Assembly (NCBI GenBank): GCA_016271365.2
Contig: CM028131.1
Location: forward strand, 166,350,501 to 166,414,500
DNA from: Neoceratodus forsteri
Lineage: Eukaryota; Chordata; Ceratodontiformes; Ceratodontidae
Length of the DNA: 64,000 bases
Direction of reading: 5' to 3'
The translations under genes were made by a program, and so were the position numbers. Positions 44,006 to 53,919 of the stretch are shown piece by piece. The stretch's first letter is position 1. Every line of letters starts with the position of its first letter. The notes under the pieces are model-generated. The model searched no databases and was not told where the DNA came from. It saw only the letters and a program-made list of their open reading frames with translations.

Positions 44006-44639
44006 GATGAAGTTCGATGATCTGGACTAGCTGGTCCCACTGATGTGGGGGCCTCCGTGTCCCAGGCCAAGCGTGTGCCTGTCCTGCTCTCCCTCCCTGT
44101 TGCTGTGCTTGGCTTGCTCTGTGTCCTCCCTTGGTTCTGCCATCAATGCGCCACCTCCTCCTTGCTCTGGATTCATGTTCCCATGTGTGCTTTGGGCGGT
44201 GTGGATCTCCTTTTATGGCAGGGTTATAGGGTGGGGTTGTGCACCCTGTCCCTTCCTTTGTTGCCTGTGTGTTCCATTCCATGCCTTCCGTGGTGCTGCC
44301 CACTGCCTTTGCGTGGGCCACGTTTATATTTGTGCATGCCGTGTGTTGTGGTGGTCCTGCGTGGTGCGCAACTGCATGCCGCATGTCACGTGCTTTCTGC
44401 GCCTTTCACGCACCTTCGTGCATAGGCCTCATTGGGATTATTTGTATTACACTGTATTTTATAATTTTGTAGTTTAAATACCACTGGTGTATCACATTTG
44501 ACTCTAGCTGCTGAGGAAGCGTCACGCTTGAGACTTGAAGCACCGAGGTTTATGTTCACCCAAGCTCTCAAGAAACACTCACGGTTTGGTGTAACTTGTG
44601 CAGTCATTCTTTTATGTTTTTGTGGGATTTTGGAGGCTA

Positions 44640-44886
44640 CTTGGTCCTGTACCAAAATACAGATCAAGAAGGGAAGAGCTCAGAAACCAAGCCGATTGAA
44701 TAGATAGGTCTTGGAATGGGTGAGGGCAAAAAAAAGCAGCATTCAGGAGATTCAGGAAATCTGGAAGGGGGGAGGACAGGGAAGAGTATGTGAAGAAGTC
44801 TAGGGAGGTAATCAGAGTAGTCAGGGCAGCCAAGGCTTCCAGAGAGCTGAGCCTGGCACAGGTCATCAAGGACAGGAAAAAGGCAA
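44640..44886 (+). pseudogene. CR1 ORF2 linker fragment
   Basis: In shifting frames it reads KIQIKKGRAQKPSRLNR, EWVRAKKAAFRRFRKSGRGE, then DREEYVKKSREVIRVV and RAAKASRELSLAQVIKDRKK. This is the segment between endonuclease and RT in CR1. It ends where a minus-strand L2 tail begins. Confidence 0.75.
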
Positions 44887-47867
44887 GACAAGACAAGGCA
44901 AGGCAAATTTTATTTGTAGAGCGCCTAATCCCAGAGGATCTGGGTGCTTCACACAAAACATAAAATAGAGCAAAGAGTAACACAGATACATGAGACAGGT
45001 AGAATAAATACAGCAATACATAAATAATATAAAATCAAATCAGCAGACAGTAAAGACGCTGTCTCTGGACGTTTTCAACCTAGTTCTGGGAACCTCAAGG
45101 AGGCCCCAAGTCAAGGAGCGGAGGAAGTGGGATGAGGTGCAGGGTGTTAGGAGCTCAATCAGGTTGCCAGGGCCAAGCCAGTGTAGGTTCTTATAGGTGA
45201 GAAGATTCACCTTGAAGAGAACCCTCCACCTGACAGGCAGCTAGTGCAGAGAATGCAGGACTGGGGTCACATGACTAGACCTTGAAGGGCCAGTCAGTAA
45301 CCCGGCAGCAGCATTCTGCACCATCTGCAGTTGGTGGAGGGTGCCTCCAGAGACCCTGAAGTATAGAGTGTTACAGCAATCAAACCTGGAGGTCATGAAG
45401 GCATGCACTAGAGTTGGCAGGTCATCAGGCAGAACCGGGGGGTTGATTCTGGTGATATTCCTCAATTGGTAGAAACCACTTTGGACGAAGCCCAACACCT
45501 GAGAGTCAAGTTTCAGACTGTCATCGAGGATCACACCAAGATCTCACATCCTAGATGAGGCCAACAATGATGCAGGACCCAGGTGAAGACCCAGCATCCC
45601 AGTGTTGGTGACAATCCTATCACCACTGTGGCCTGGCTTGATCACTAGTACCTCCATCTTATCCGAGTTCAGTCACAACCAGCTGGAAGACACCCAGTCA
45701 TTAATCTCAGCCAACCACCTATTTAGCACTTCCATGGATGTTCCAGGGGCAAAGGACATATACATTTGGATATCATCTGCATAGCAGTGAAAATCCATAC
45801 TGTAACGCCTAATGAGCTCTCCCAGGGGTAGCAAGTACACTGCAAGTAACATTAGTAACAAGATCTGACCCCTGAGGCACTCCACAGGGAAGGAGCTTCG
45901 GGGGGGGGGAATCCTCATCACTACCCGTTGCTTCCTGTGAGAGAGAAAGGACTCTAACCAGTGGACTATTCTGCCGGCGAGTCCACAACACTCCCTGAGG
46001 CGATCGAGCAATGCCATGCGATCTACAGTGTCAAACACTGAGGAGAGATCCAGGAGAATAAGAATTGACTTTTCTCCTCTGTCTCTCACCCTGAGGAGGC
46101 CATTATGCACCCTAACTAACACCATTTCAGTGCTATGCAGGAACCTGAAACCTGACGGGAGCCACTCATAGATGTCAAAGGTCACGAGGTGTTCCTCAAG
46201 CTGCTACGCCACAATTTTCTCAGCAACCTTACCCAAAAAGGGAAGGTTGGAGATGGGACTGCAATTCACCAGAATGATAGGGTTAAGAGATGGTTTCTTC
46301 AGGAGGTGTCTCACCAGAGACTCTTTCAAGGCATCTGGAAATACCCTCTCTATCAATGAGCACCTAACTATTCCAGCAAACACTTGGCTAATAGAACCCA
46401 CACATCTCATCAAGAAATGTGTTGGTACCGGGTCCAGGTCTCAATATGTGTGCTTTAGCTGTGAGATTACCTCCATGACCTCGGCCACCTCCACCAGTTT
46501 AAACTCCTCCCAGATGGATGGAGCACCTCTGATTGCCCCAAACTGACCACTGCGAGCAAGTGGAGAGATTACCTGGTGGACAGAGGACACCATATCAGAG
46601 AAGAATCGAACAAACTCTTCACCTAACTTGGCTGAAAAACCTTTCTTTGGCTGTAGACAGACTGGATGCAGGAGTCTGTCCAAAGTCCAAAAAAGCTGAG
46701 CAGGTCAGATCTTCCTTGCAACAATCTCCCTGGACAGGAATTCTGCCTTCTTAAAGTTGATTGCCTCCTGGTATTCAGAACAATGAGCACGCAGGGCTAG
46801 TTTGTCCCTATCTGACTGAGTTCTCCACCAGCAACACTCCAACTTCTGACCCTTGATCTTCATTGCCTTGAACTCCCCATCAAACTAAGGAGATCTCAAG
46901 TGAGAGGATCTGAGTCATACACAGACCGGAGCAATGACATTGAGTGCCTCAGAGACCACCTTATTATAAGTGGCCATTGCCTCACCTGTACCGACTGCAC
47001 ATACAGTGACTACACTAGATAAGTCAGCCACTGCCAGTAGTCCCTCAGGGGACAAACCCCTCAAAAGGTGATCGCTGACCATCTCAGCAAGGGAAGGACT
47101 TTCAGGTGCAGCTCCGAATGAGAACTCAACTGTGTAATGATCAGACCACAAGACCTGAACAATCTTGTAGCTGGTAACCTCAAGCCCTAGAGAGAATGCC
47201 AGGTCCAGTGTGTGGCTGCGGTGATGGGTCTCAGAAGAAACCACTTGTGTCAGGCCAAGTGATAACATTAACTGGAGGAGGTTTAAACCAAACTGTGAGG
47301 ATTCATCATTGACCCAGGCATTGAAGTCCCCCAGAACCAAACATCTGGGGGACTCCATCACCTCACAGGGGATGAAGTCCGCAGCCTCCTTCAGGCATTC
47401 TCCCCCTGCCCCAGGGAGGTGGTAAACGAGGAGAGTCCTACAATCTGCACCTAGACCCCCATGCACTGCCACACACTCAAAGGACCTGGTTGTCCCCACT
47501 GGCTGCATGGTGAAGTTCAGACTAGATCTAAATCAGATGGCCATTCCCCCACCCCTGCATTCCCACCTCGGACAGTGTACCACAAAGTACCCGGTGGGGA
47601 TGGCTGCCTCCAAAACAGTCCCAGCATCGTCACCCAACCAATCCTCCATGATGCATGCCAGATCAACAGAGAAAATCAAGTCCGCCATAATTGCCTTCTT
47701 GTTCTGTAGCGATCTGGCATTGCATAACACCAACCGGAGGGGACTGGATGTCGCTGCAGCCCCACTGATTACCTGCCCACGCTGTCTGGTGGGAACCCTG
47801 GGGAAGGAATTCAAACACATTAGGCCTCTCTCCAGGCTCTGTCTAAACCCAGGGTGTCTACTACTAG
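44887..47867 (-). mobile_element. L2 retrotransposon, minus strand, inserted in CR1
   Basis: The element runs from a 5' end near 47,867 to a 3' end at about 44,887 (tail with repeated GCCTTGTCTT-type units, preceded by TAGGCGCTCTACAAATAAAA on the sense strand). It is about 3 kb and contains most of ORF2. CR1 coding resumes on both sides. No clear target duplication was found, which is common for L2. Confidence 0.85.
45241..47820 (-). pseudogene. L2 ORF2 relic (endonuclease and RT)
   Basis: The endonuclease starts LVLCNARSLQNKKAIMADLI (47,760 on), then EDWLGDDAG, with CLVLGDFNAWVND and SDHYTVEF at 47,508-47,100. RT: PISNLPFLGKVAEKIVA, then SGFRFLHSTEMVLVRVHNGL, motif A ILILLDLSSVFDTVD, motif C FHCYADDIQMYMSF (aspartates intact) at 46,185-45,700. 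C-terminal part at 45,534-45,241: QSGFYQLRNITRI, LPTLVHAFMTSRFDC and VQNAAAGLLTG. At least four frameshifts and a stop separate the blocks. Motif B is damaged (the normal GVPQGSxLGP reads CLRGQILLLM in this frame). Confidence 0.88.
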
Positions 47868-48995
47868 GACTTCTTCAGATACATAAGGGAGACAAAGAGC
47901 TGCAAGGACCAGATAGTGAGGATTAGGAAGGATGGGAGGTGGACAGAGAAAGGGGTGGAGCAGGCAGAAGCACTAAATGAGCACTTCTGTTCTGTATTTA
48001 CAAAGGAGAAGAGTGGGCAGCTACCTCAAGGGATGGGGAAGGTGGGCAAGGGGGGAAGGGTGACAGATGAGGAAATCACAGAGGGCAGGGTATTAGAAGG
48101 TCTAAAGGCACTGAGAGTGAATAAGGCACCAGGACCAGACAGCATTCACCCCAGGGTGTTGAAAGATATGGCAAAAGTCCTAGTGGGGCTGCTGGCAGAT
48201 CTGTTCAATACCTCCCTAGACACAGGTTGCATACCACAAGACTGGAGGATGGCTCACGTGGTGCCCCTCCACAGAAGTGGCCCAAAGGGTGAACCAGGCA
48301 ATTACAGACCAGTAAGCCTCATATTCATTGTGGGAAAACTAATGAAGACAATCTTGAAAGAGAGGTGGTGACCCTTCTGGAAGTCAGTGGACTCCAGGAC
48401 AGTCAGCAACATGGACTTGTCTCAGGAAGATCCTGCCAGACCAACCTAGTTAAGTATTATGATTGTGTGACAAGGGAACTGGACAAGAGCCATGTGGTGA
48501 ATGTCCTGTATTTGAACTTCAGCAAGACTTTTGATTCGGTGCCTCATGGGCAATTGGGGGGAAAGTTGAAATATGTAGGGGCAGCAACAAAGATGGTAAA
48601 CTGGATAGTGAACTGGCTGTAGGGGAGGCAGCAACAGGTGGTGGTTGTGGGGGATCTCTCATGTCCAAGGGCTGTGATGAGTGGGGCACCACAGGGCATG
48701 GTGCTGTTTGAGATATTCATGGCAGATATCTCACATTGCATCACGCGTAAGAGCAGTCTGTTCACTGATGATACCACGATAAGGGCAGTGGTGGACAACA
48801 TAGTAGGGTGGCAGGGGCTACCAGATTACCTGATTAGACTGGAGTAGTGGTCAGAAATGTGGCAGTTGGGGTTTAATGCTATGAAGTGCAAGGGTCTGCA
48901 CTTCGGAGCAAGGAACCCAGGGAGGGGCTGCCAGTTGGGAGGGGTTCAGTTAGGAACCACAGAGGATGAAAAAGATCAGGGGGTGGTTGCAATGG
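47868..48995 (+). pseudogene. CR1 ORF2 relic: reverse transcriptase
   Basis: FFRYIRETKSCKDQIVRIRK leads into LNEHFCSVFTKE, VNKAPGPDSIHPRVLKDMA, WRMAHVVPLHRSGPKGEPGN and YRPVSLIFIVGKLMKTILK, one frame to 48,371. The next frame gives QHGLVSGRSCQTNLVKYYD and motif A as VLYLNFSKTFDSVPH: the first, catalytic Asp is Asn. Motif B reads SGAPQGMVLFEIFMADI and motif C LFTDDTTI (both Asp present). The last stretch, LGFNAMKCKGLHFG to KDQGVVAM, ends at the L2 insertion point. It is inactive by the Asp change, frameshifts and insertions. Confidence 0.88.
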
Positions 48996-49712
48996 CCGTA
49001 GTGAGAAGTGGGTTTTACCATCTCAGAAATATTGCCCGAATTCGAGCCCTGATCCCGCCTGATGACCTGACCACATTAATGCATGCTTTCATCACTTACA
49101 AGTTGGACTACTACAATGCCCTGTACCTAGGGTTATCTGGAGGCAACCTCCGCAGACTGCCACTGGTGAGGAACGCAGCATCAAGATTGCTGATGGAGGT
49201 GAAAAGATGTGAACATATCACCCCTGTGCTCCGCGAACTGCACTGGCTGCTGGTCCGGTGGAGGGTTGTCTTCAAGACAGGGCTGTTAATCTATAAGACC
49301 GTGCATGAAAGGGGTCCAGTCTATCTGCAAGAGCTCCTTGTTCTTTACTGTCTGGTCTGGGCCCTCTGTTCTGCCGAGAGTGGCCTTCTCGGAGTTCCCA
49401 GGGTTAGGCTGCATCATTCAGGAGACAGAGCATTTGCAGCGGCTATGCCTACCCTGTGGAACTCCCTGCCTGGCTATCTAAGATAGGGTCCCTTGGCAAA
49501 TGCCTTTAAGAAGGGCCTCAACACATATTTATTTAAGCAAGCTTTTTATGGAAGATGTTTTAAAATTGAGTTTTATTATATGATGGATAGATAAGTATAT
49601 GCTCTCAGTTGTAGCTTGTTGTTATTGTATTTTTGAAAATGTTTTGTATGATTTGTATGTTTCTATTGTGCAGTGCCCAGAGTCTATGGAGACGGGCATT
49701 ATATAAATAAAG

Positions 49713-50390
49713 TATCTCTTTTTTTTTAACTCTTTTTATCTCCTCTGTTTCTTCCCCAAACTCTCTCAGGCTACCCTAATGCACCAGTCTGTTCTACCAC
49801 CTACCGTGGCCTCCACTTCCTCATATATATATATATCTATCTATCTATCTATCTATTACTGCCCCTCACCTGAGTCTAAGCTGGACAATCTCCCAGCTCT
49901 GAGCCCCCTGGGGTGGGGCCGCTTTCCACTCCTGGTGCTCTGTCTACAATTAGAGCATCCAGCTGACTTGGTGAAGAGGCTGAAGAGGTGGAGATTGAGA
50001 CCCAGTGTTAGGCGTGTGACAGCTGGCCCTGTAGGGAGTAATTGCCGATCAGAGATGGAGGTTTTTTTTCTTAGTAATGGTACTCCCACCCCTTTCCTTC
50101 TTCAATTAGAGCTCGGATGTGCAATGATGCCAGCGTCCGCTGAGCACCATCTCCGTTGCCAACTGGCTGTGACACAGGATCCTTGCTTACCTCTGGCCAT
50201 TGCCAGAGGTCACTGAGGAGTGATACATGACCCTACTCCCTCCCCAGGAAGGGAGAGCTGTCCTCTGGATGCTCAAACCCTTCCCTCACCTGCCGACCCG
50301 CCATGGTCAGGGCTCGTTCCCAAACCCAGGTCACCGGCGAGGTGCGAGGTGAGGTATCTAATGCTTTAACCCTCAACGCCACTGGGCCAG

Positions 50391-50396
<6 letters not shown>
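49713..50396 (-). mobile_element. Long SINE-like retroposon, copy 2
   Basis: TATCT at 49,713-49,717 and 50,392-50,396 brackets it, inside the L2 tail repeat. Plus-strand poly-T at 49,718 marks its antisense poly-A. Matching landmarks with copy 1 (37,185-37,730), in the same order, are the T-rich start, AGAGGTCA, GATGCTCAA, GTTCCCAA and TCTAAT(T/G)GCT near the 5' end. On the minus strand its first bases include TGGCCCAGTGGC, which fits the tRNA A box, and about 55 bases on GGGTTTGGGAAC, a weak B box. A short (AT)(ATCT) run at 49,824-49,857 is extra. I take it as a tRNA-derived SINE of 550-680 bp; the class is uncertain. Confidence 0.55.
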
Positions 50397-50459
<63 letters not shown>

Positions 50460-50488
50460 CATCCATCCATCCATCCATCCATCTATCT
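50391..50488 (+). repeat. (ATCT)n/(ATCC)n microsatellite, L2 tail
   Basis: About 24 tetranucleotide units, ATCT changing to ATCC near the end. It is the grown 3' tail of the truncated L2, as shown by the CR1 duplication AATGG directly after it. Confidence 0.9.
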
Positions 50489-51170
50489 AATGGGGAATAT
50501 GAATAACTCAGCACAGTGCAGGAAGGCGGCAGCTAAAGCCAACTTGATGATGGCGTGTATTGTGAGAGGAATCTCCTCCAGGAGTAGGGAAGTGATTCTG
50601 CCTCTGTACAGGTCACCAGTCAGGCCACATTGGAGTACTGGGTGCAGTACTGGTGCCCATATCTGAACAAGGATGTCAGATTACTGGAAGGGGTACAGTG
50701 CAGAGCAACAACTATGATCCAAGGACTGGAGGACAAACCCTACAAGGATAGGCTGAGGGAGTTAAATATGTACTCCCTGGAGGAAAGGAAGGACTGGGGG
50801 GCATGATTGAGACTTTTAAGTAATTGACAGGGATAAACTAGACAGTTACATAAGAGGTATTTAAATTGAGGAGGGGGAGGGACATGAGAGGGCATTGTCT
50901 CAGATTAGAAGAGGGAAGATATAGGAGAGAGATGAGGAGACATTTATTCACAGAGAAGGTTGTGGCTAGATGGAACACTCTGCCCAAGGAGGTGGTATCC
51001 TGTAAGATGGTAGGTAGTTTTAAAAGGGGATGGGACATGTGAGAAAGGGGTAATTGAAAAGGGGGAGGTGAAGGTGGGGCAACTGCAAGGTTAGGGTTGT
51101 ATCTACACATTTGACTAGACTTGATAGACCATGGGGTCTGTTTCTGCTGTCAGATTTGTGTGTCTGTATG
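50489..51170 (+). pseudogene. CR1 ORF2 C-terminus and 3' end
   Basis: The CR1 frame continues as GNMNNSAQCRKAAAKANLMM, ACIVRGISSRSREVILPLYR, then a region with LEGVQCRATTMIQGLEDKPY and YKDRLRELNMYSLEERKD, with frameshifts. The final C-terminal block (RGRDMRGHCLRLEEGRYRRE, then RWNTLPKEVVSCKMVGSFKR) ends near 51,060. The 3' UTR ends with TCTGCTGTCAGATTTG and TGTCTGTATGTTC, a version of the CR1 tail. Confidence 0.82.
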
Positions 51171-51329
51171 TTCATTTATATAACTGCAATACTAACTGCC
51201 TAAGATGCCCTCTATCTCTTATTGTTACCGCAGCCAGCTGCCTACTCAAGCTGCTCGTTTTATGAAAATTATCTCAAAGTACAGTATGTTATAACTGAGT
51301 ATCTTTATTTTTTCTTTTAGTTGTTTTGG

Positions 51330-51475
51330 TTGTTTATTGTGCATTTTTTTACTACCTCTGTATGTATGTTGACCCTCATCCTTTGACGTGGAACCTTTGT
51401 AAACGAGCAGTTTCTGCTCAAAGGTATTTGTAATCCGAGAACTGAATAAATAAATAAATAAAAAAACATGAGTTC
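51330..51475 (+). mobile_element. 3' end of Jockey-superfamily LINE
   Basis: GGAACCTTTGTAAACGAGCA, a short palindrome, GCTCAAAGGT, TAATCCGAGA and then AATAAATAAATAAATAAA. The reverse complement of 52,412-52,490 has the same series, at the 3' end of the minus-strand LINE there. Only the tail is left. Confidence 0.75.
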
Positions 51476-51645
51476 CCTTGTTAATTAGTTCACACATCAA
51501 TGTTCTGTGTATACAGTTCCATAAAAACCCTTCCCAGATTGCCAAAAAGCACAAAGCATAATAATTTATATATAAGAGGCAGAGTCCAAGAGAAAAGACA
51601 CATTTACGGTTCTCATTTTAAATGCAGTATTTACGGTTCCCATTT

Positions 51646-51856
51646 TGAGGCAGTATAGCGCAGTGGTTTAAGGCTCTGAGTTGCAAATCTGGTGACATTC
51701 AGTAGACCAGACCTGGGTTTGGATCCCACAGCTTCCACTTACATACTGTGTGACCCTGAGCAAGTCACTTAACTTCCCTGTGCTCCCAGGTCGCACCTGT
51801 AAAAAAGCTTTCAGCTTAGTGTGCTAATCCTGGTTAAATACAACTAAAAAAAAAAA
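51646..51856 (+). mobile_element. MIR-like (CORE-type) tRNA-derived SINE
   Basis: A tRNA-like head has an A box TAGCGCAGTGGT (51,656-51,667) and a B box GGTTTGGATCC (51,716-51,726). A core region follows, CTTACATACTGTGTGACCCT, GAGCAAGTCACTTAACTTCC, close in pattern to the core of MIR and other CORE-SINEs. The 3' part, CTCCCAGGTCGCACCTGTAA to CCTGGTTAAATACAACTAAA, resembles the tail of the LINE at 60.4-61.6 kb. A poly-A stretch ends it at 51,856. SINEs are transcribed by RNA polymerase III and moved by a partner LINE. Confidence 0.8.
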
Positions 51857-52411
51857 TGAAAAGTATCACATAAAAACTGCATTCTGCTGCATCGGTCCTG
51901 TCCAGGGCTATCAATCCACACATTGTAACAAGCTAATAACTAGCCAATAATTCCATGGCATAAAATACTGAAAATAAATAAATTTCTAGGAAGTCAGATT
52001 ATGGCTTCATTGTATTCAGGAGTCCATTTATTTTTAGTCCAGCATTCTGGGCTCCATTAGGTCAGGAGTCCATAAACAAATGTACATAGCATGGCATGAT
52101 AGGAATAAATCCCAACAAAATTGGAGTTAACAGGCCCCATTGTCACCAGAGTCCATTTATTTAAGCAAGATTAAAGTCTAAATCTATATCCTAAAATGCT
52201 ATTATGATTCCATGCCTATTCATTTAATTTCAATGTTACATAAGGCGGAATAGAAATAAATGAATCAGTAAATGAGTAAACTCGTAACTGCAGCAGTTTT
52301 CAGTACCGAACATACAGACCAAAAGGTACCTACAGCCGTTATACAACATTTTCCCCTAGCCGAGGAATCTTTTAGGACTTTTTTCAGTCTGCTTTGTGAC
52401 CCTTCTTGTGT
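51857..52411. other. No gene seen
   Basis: AT-rich unassigned DNA between the SINE and an opposite-strand LINE tail. Confidence 0.5.
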
Positions 52412-53272
52412 GTTTTTTATTTATTTTTATTTTATTTGAATCTCGGATTAACACCTTTGAGCTACAAGCTCGTTTACAAAGGTTCCATATCATTGTGTAC
52501 AAAATAACACATAGGGAATTATGCAACATTTAAAAATTATTACAATAGAGATACAAAAAAATTCAACGATGTAAAGTTAACAGATTTGTAATTCTGTATT
52601 AAGCAGTCACTCTAGAAGTATGAGTACGAGGTAAGGGGGGTTGGGTGAATAGGGAGGGAGGTAGGCAGAGGTAGGAGAGGCAATAACTGGGTAGTAGATA
52701 GCAGCAAGGGGGAGGACTAGAGGTAAGTGGTGAGTAGAGGATAGGTGACCGAGCAGCCTCACTGAGGGGCCTTGTCAGAGTAGGGGAAAAAGTTAAAAGG
52801 GGGCCAAAAGGAGAGCAAGGGAGGGGGTAGGTGGGAGTAAGAGGTGAACAATGGGAAGTGAGGGGTTAGAAGGACCTAAGGGAGGTGGGAGGGTTTGGGG
52901 GGAAGTGGTGTGGTAGGCGATTGGTAGAAGGGGGGCACGGTGGATGTAAGAGGTAAATAAGGGAGCTAGTGTGTAGGTGGGAAAATGTGGGGAGATGGAA
53001 AGGAAGGTTAGGGAGAAAATGCTGGTGCTGGATGGTAGCCTCTGGAAGGGTAAGGGATTGGTCACTAAGGTGGGGTAGTGCAAGAGTTACCTCAATAGGG
53101 GAGGAGGGTATAGAGGTGGGAGAGGGAGGTGAGGAGGGTCATAGAGAGGGGTAGGGGATGGGGTGGGGGCTAGGAGGAGGTAGGAAACTAAATGCTGGTG
53201 TTGGATATTGCCATGTGAGGGGGGTATGTTACCTTGGAGGAGTATGGAGCCTTAGGAGAGGGGGAATAGGAG

Positions 53273-53888
53273 CTAGGAGTTATAGTTGCATGTACTGGAG
53301 GCAATCAGATAATAACAAAGTTGAGATTTGAATTGACCAATTCTTTGCACAGCTAATAGGTCGGCACTGAAAGAATTGATCCACTTAGGGGCTCTGTAGG
53401 CAAATGACTGTTGCCCCTGGGATATTCTGCAGAAAGGGACTAGCAGTGTACTTTCATATGTGCCCCTGGTATTCCTGGGTTGGGAGAATAGGCAGAGGAG
53501 GTTCTGAACTCCAGAGGGAGTAATGCCCTGGGTGGTCTTACCGAGCAGGCATACCTGGTATTGGATCCTGTTTTGTCGATAAAGCCACCCCGAACAAGTG
53601 TAGAGCTCACAGGTGTGGGTAAGCAGATGTGTACCAAGCACTAGTCTGCAAGCTTTGTTGAGTGCAGTTTTTATCCTCTTTAGTGCGGAGTTATTGGCGG
53701 ACCCATGGACTGCTAGCCCATTGTCGATAACTGACAGAACAGAGCTAGTTACTGTGAGCTTGAGAGCCACATCACTTAGGCAGTATCTATGTCTGTATAA
53801 CTGGCCAATCTGTGCATTAGCAGCCTTGGCTACCTAATCAATGTGCACAGAAAAAGAGAGGGCACTATCAAGTGTGACACCAAGATAT

Positions 53889-53919
<31 letters not shown>

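Larger units (their letters stand above)
41251..44433 (-). mobile_element. Harbinger-like DNA transposon, 3.2 kb
   Basis: The left end GGGCCTTATGCACGATGG (41,254) and the reversed right end GAGGCCTATGCACGAAGG (44,430) are inverted relatives. ATT flanks both (41,251-41,253 and 44,431-44,433), a 3-bp duplication as in PIF/Harbinger. The interior is GC-rich unlike its surroundings. A Myb/SANT-like relic lies on the minus strand near the right end, in keeping with the second gene of Harbinger elements. I could not find the DDE transposase. The Harbinger family assignment is an inference from these features together. Confidence 0.6.
40896..44640. mobile_element. Unidentified element interrupting CR1, itself split by a DNA transposon
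   Basis: Flanks 40,896-41,250 and 44,434-44,640 are not CR1 and not Harbinger-like. The right flank has GCTGAGGAAGCGTCACGC at about 44,512, then an AT-rich end. A similar GAAG-palindrome end occurs at 6,890 and 60,190. I take it as one older insertion in CR1 whose middle was later hit by the Harbinger-like element. Family unknown; the exact CR1 junctions are uncertain by about 20 bases. Confidence 0.45.
48996..50488 (+). mobile_element. 5'-truncated L2 with (TATC)n tail, inserted in CR1
   Basis: AATGG stands at 48,991-48,995 and 50,489-50,493, and CR1 reads on in frame once one copy is removed. The L2 part is the ORF2 C-terminus, VVRSGFYHLRNIARIRALIP through LYLGLSGGNLRRL, HITPVLRELHWLLVRWRVVF and GDRAFAAAMPTLWNSLPG, to 49,486. 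Its 3' UTR ends GGCATTATATAAATAAAG at 49,711. The tail was a TATC repeat; a SINE-like element split it at 49,713-50,396. The open frame 48,857-49,486 spans the CR1/L2 junction by chance. Confidence 0.82.
39200..51170 (+). mobile_element. CR1 retrotransposon, near full length, split by nested insertions
   Basis: Successive CR1 parts occur in correct order and on one strand: ORF1 esterase region (39,370-39,925), ORF2 endonuclease (40,080-40,895), linker (about 44,640-44,886), RT (47,868-48,995), C-terminus and 3' end (50,489-51,170). Removing the insertions gives about 5 kb, a normal CR1 length. At 48,991/50,489 the reading rejoins in frame. The junction at 44,886/47,868 also joins expected neighbours (DRKK then FFRYIRE). 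The separating DNA is an unknown element carrying a Harbinger-like transposon, a minus-strand L2, and a truncated L2. Confidence 0.85.

Noticed and set aside
48857..49486. A 209-codon open frame as a functional CR1-L2 fusion gene
   Set aside because: The AATGG duplication shows it is a chance frame across an insertion junction; both halves lack upstream continuity.
51656..51727. Functional tRNA gene at the A/B boxes
   Set aside because: The boxes belong to a SINE head; no acceptor stem pairing is visible and a core domain and poly-A follow.
53273..53770. 165-codon frame as an independent gene
   Set aside because: It is the C-terminal part of the LINE reverse-transcriptase ORF that continues at 54,275-54,960.
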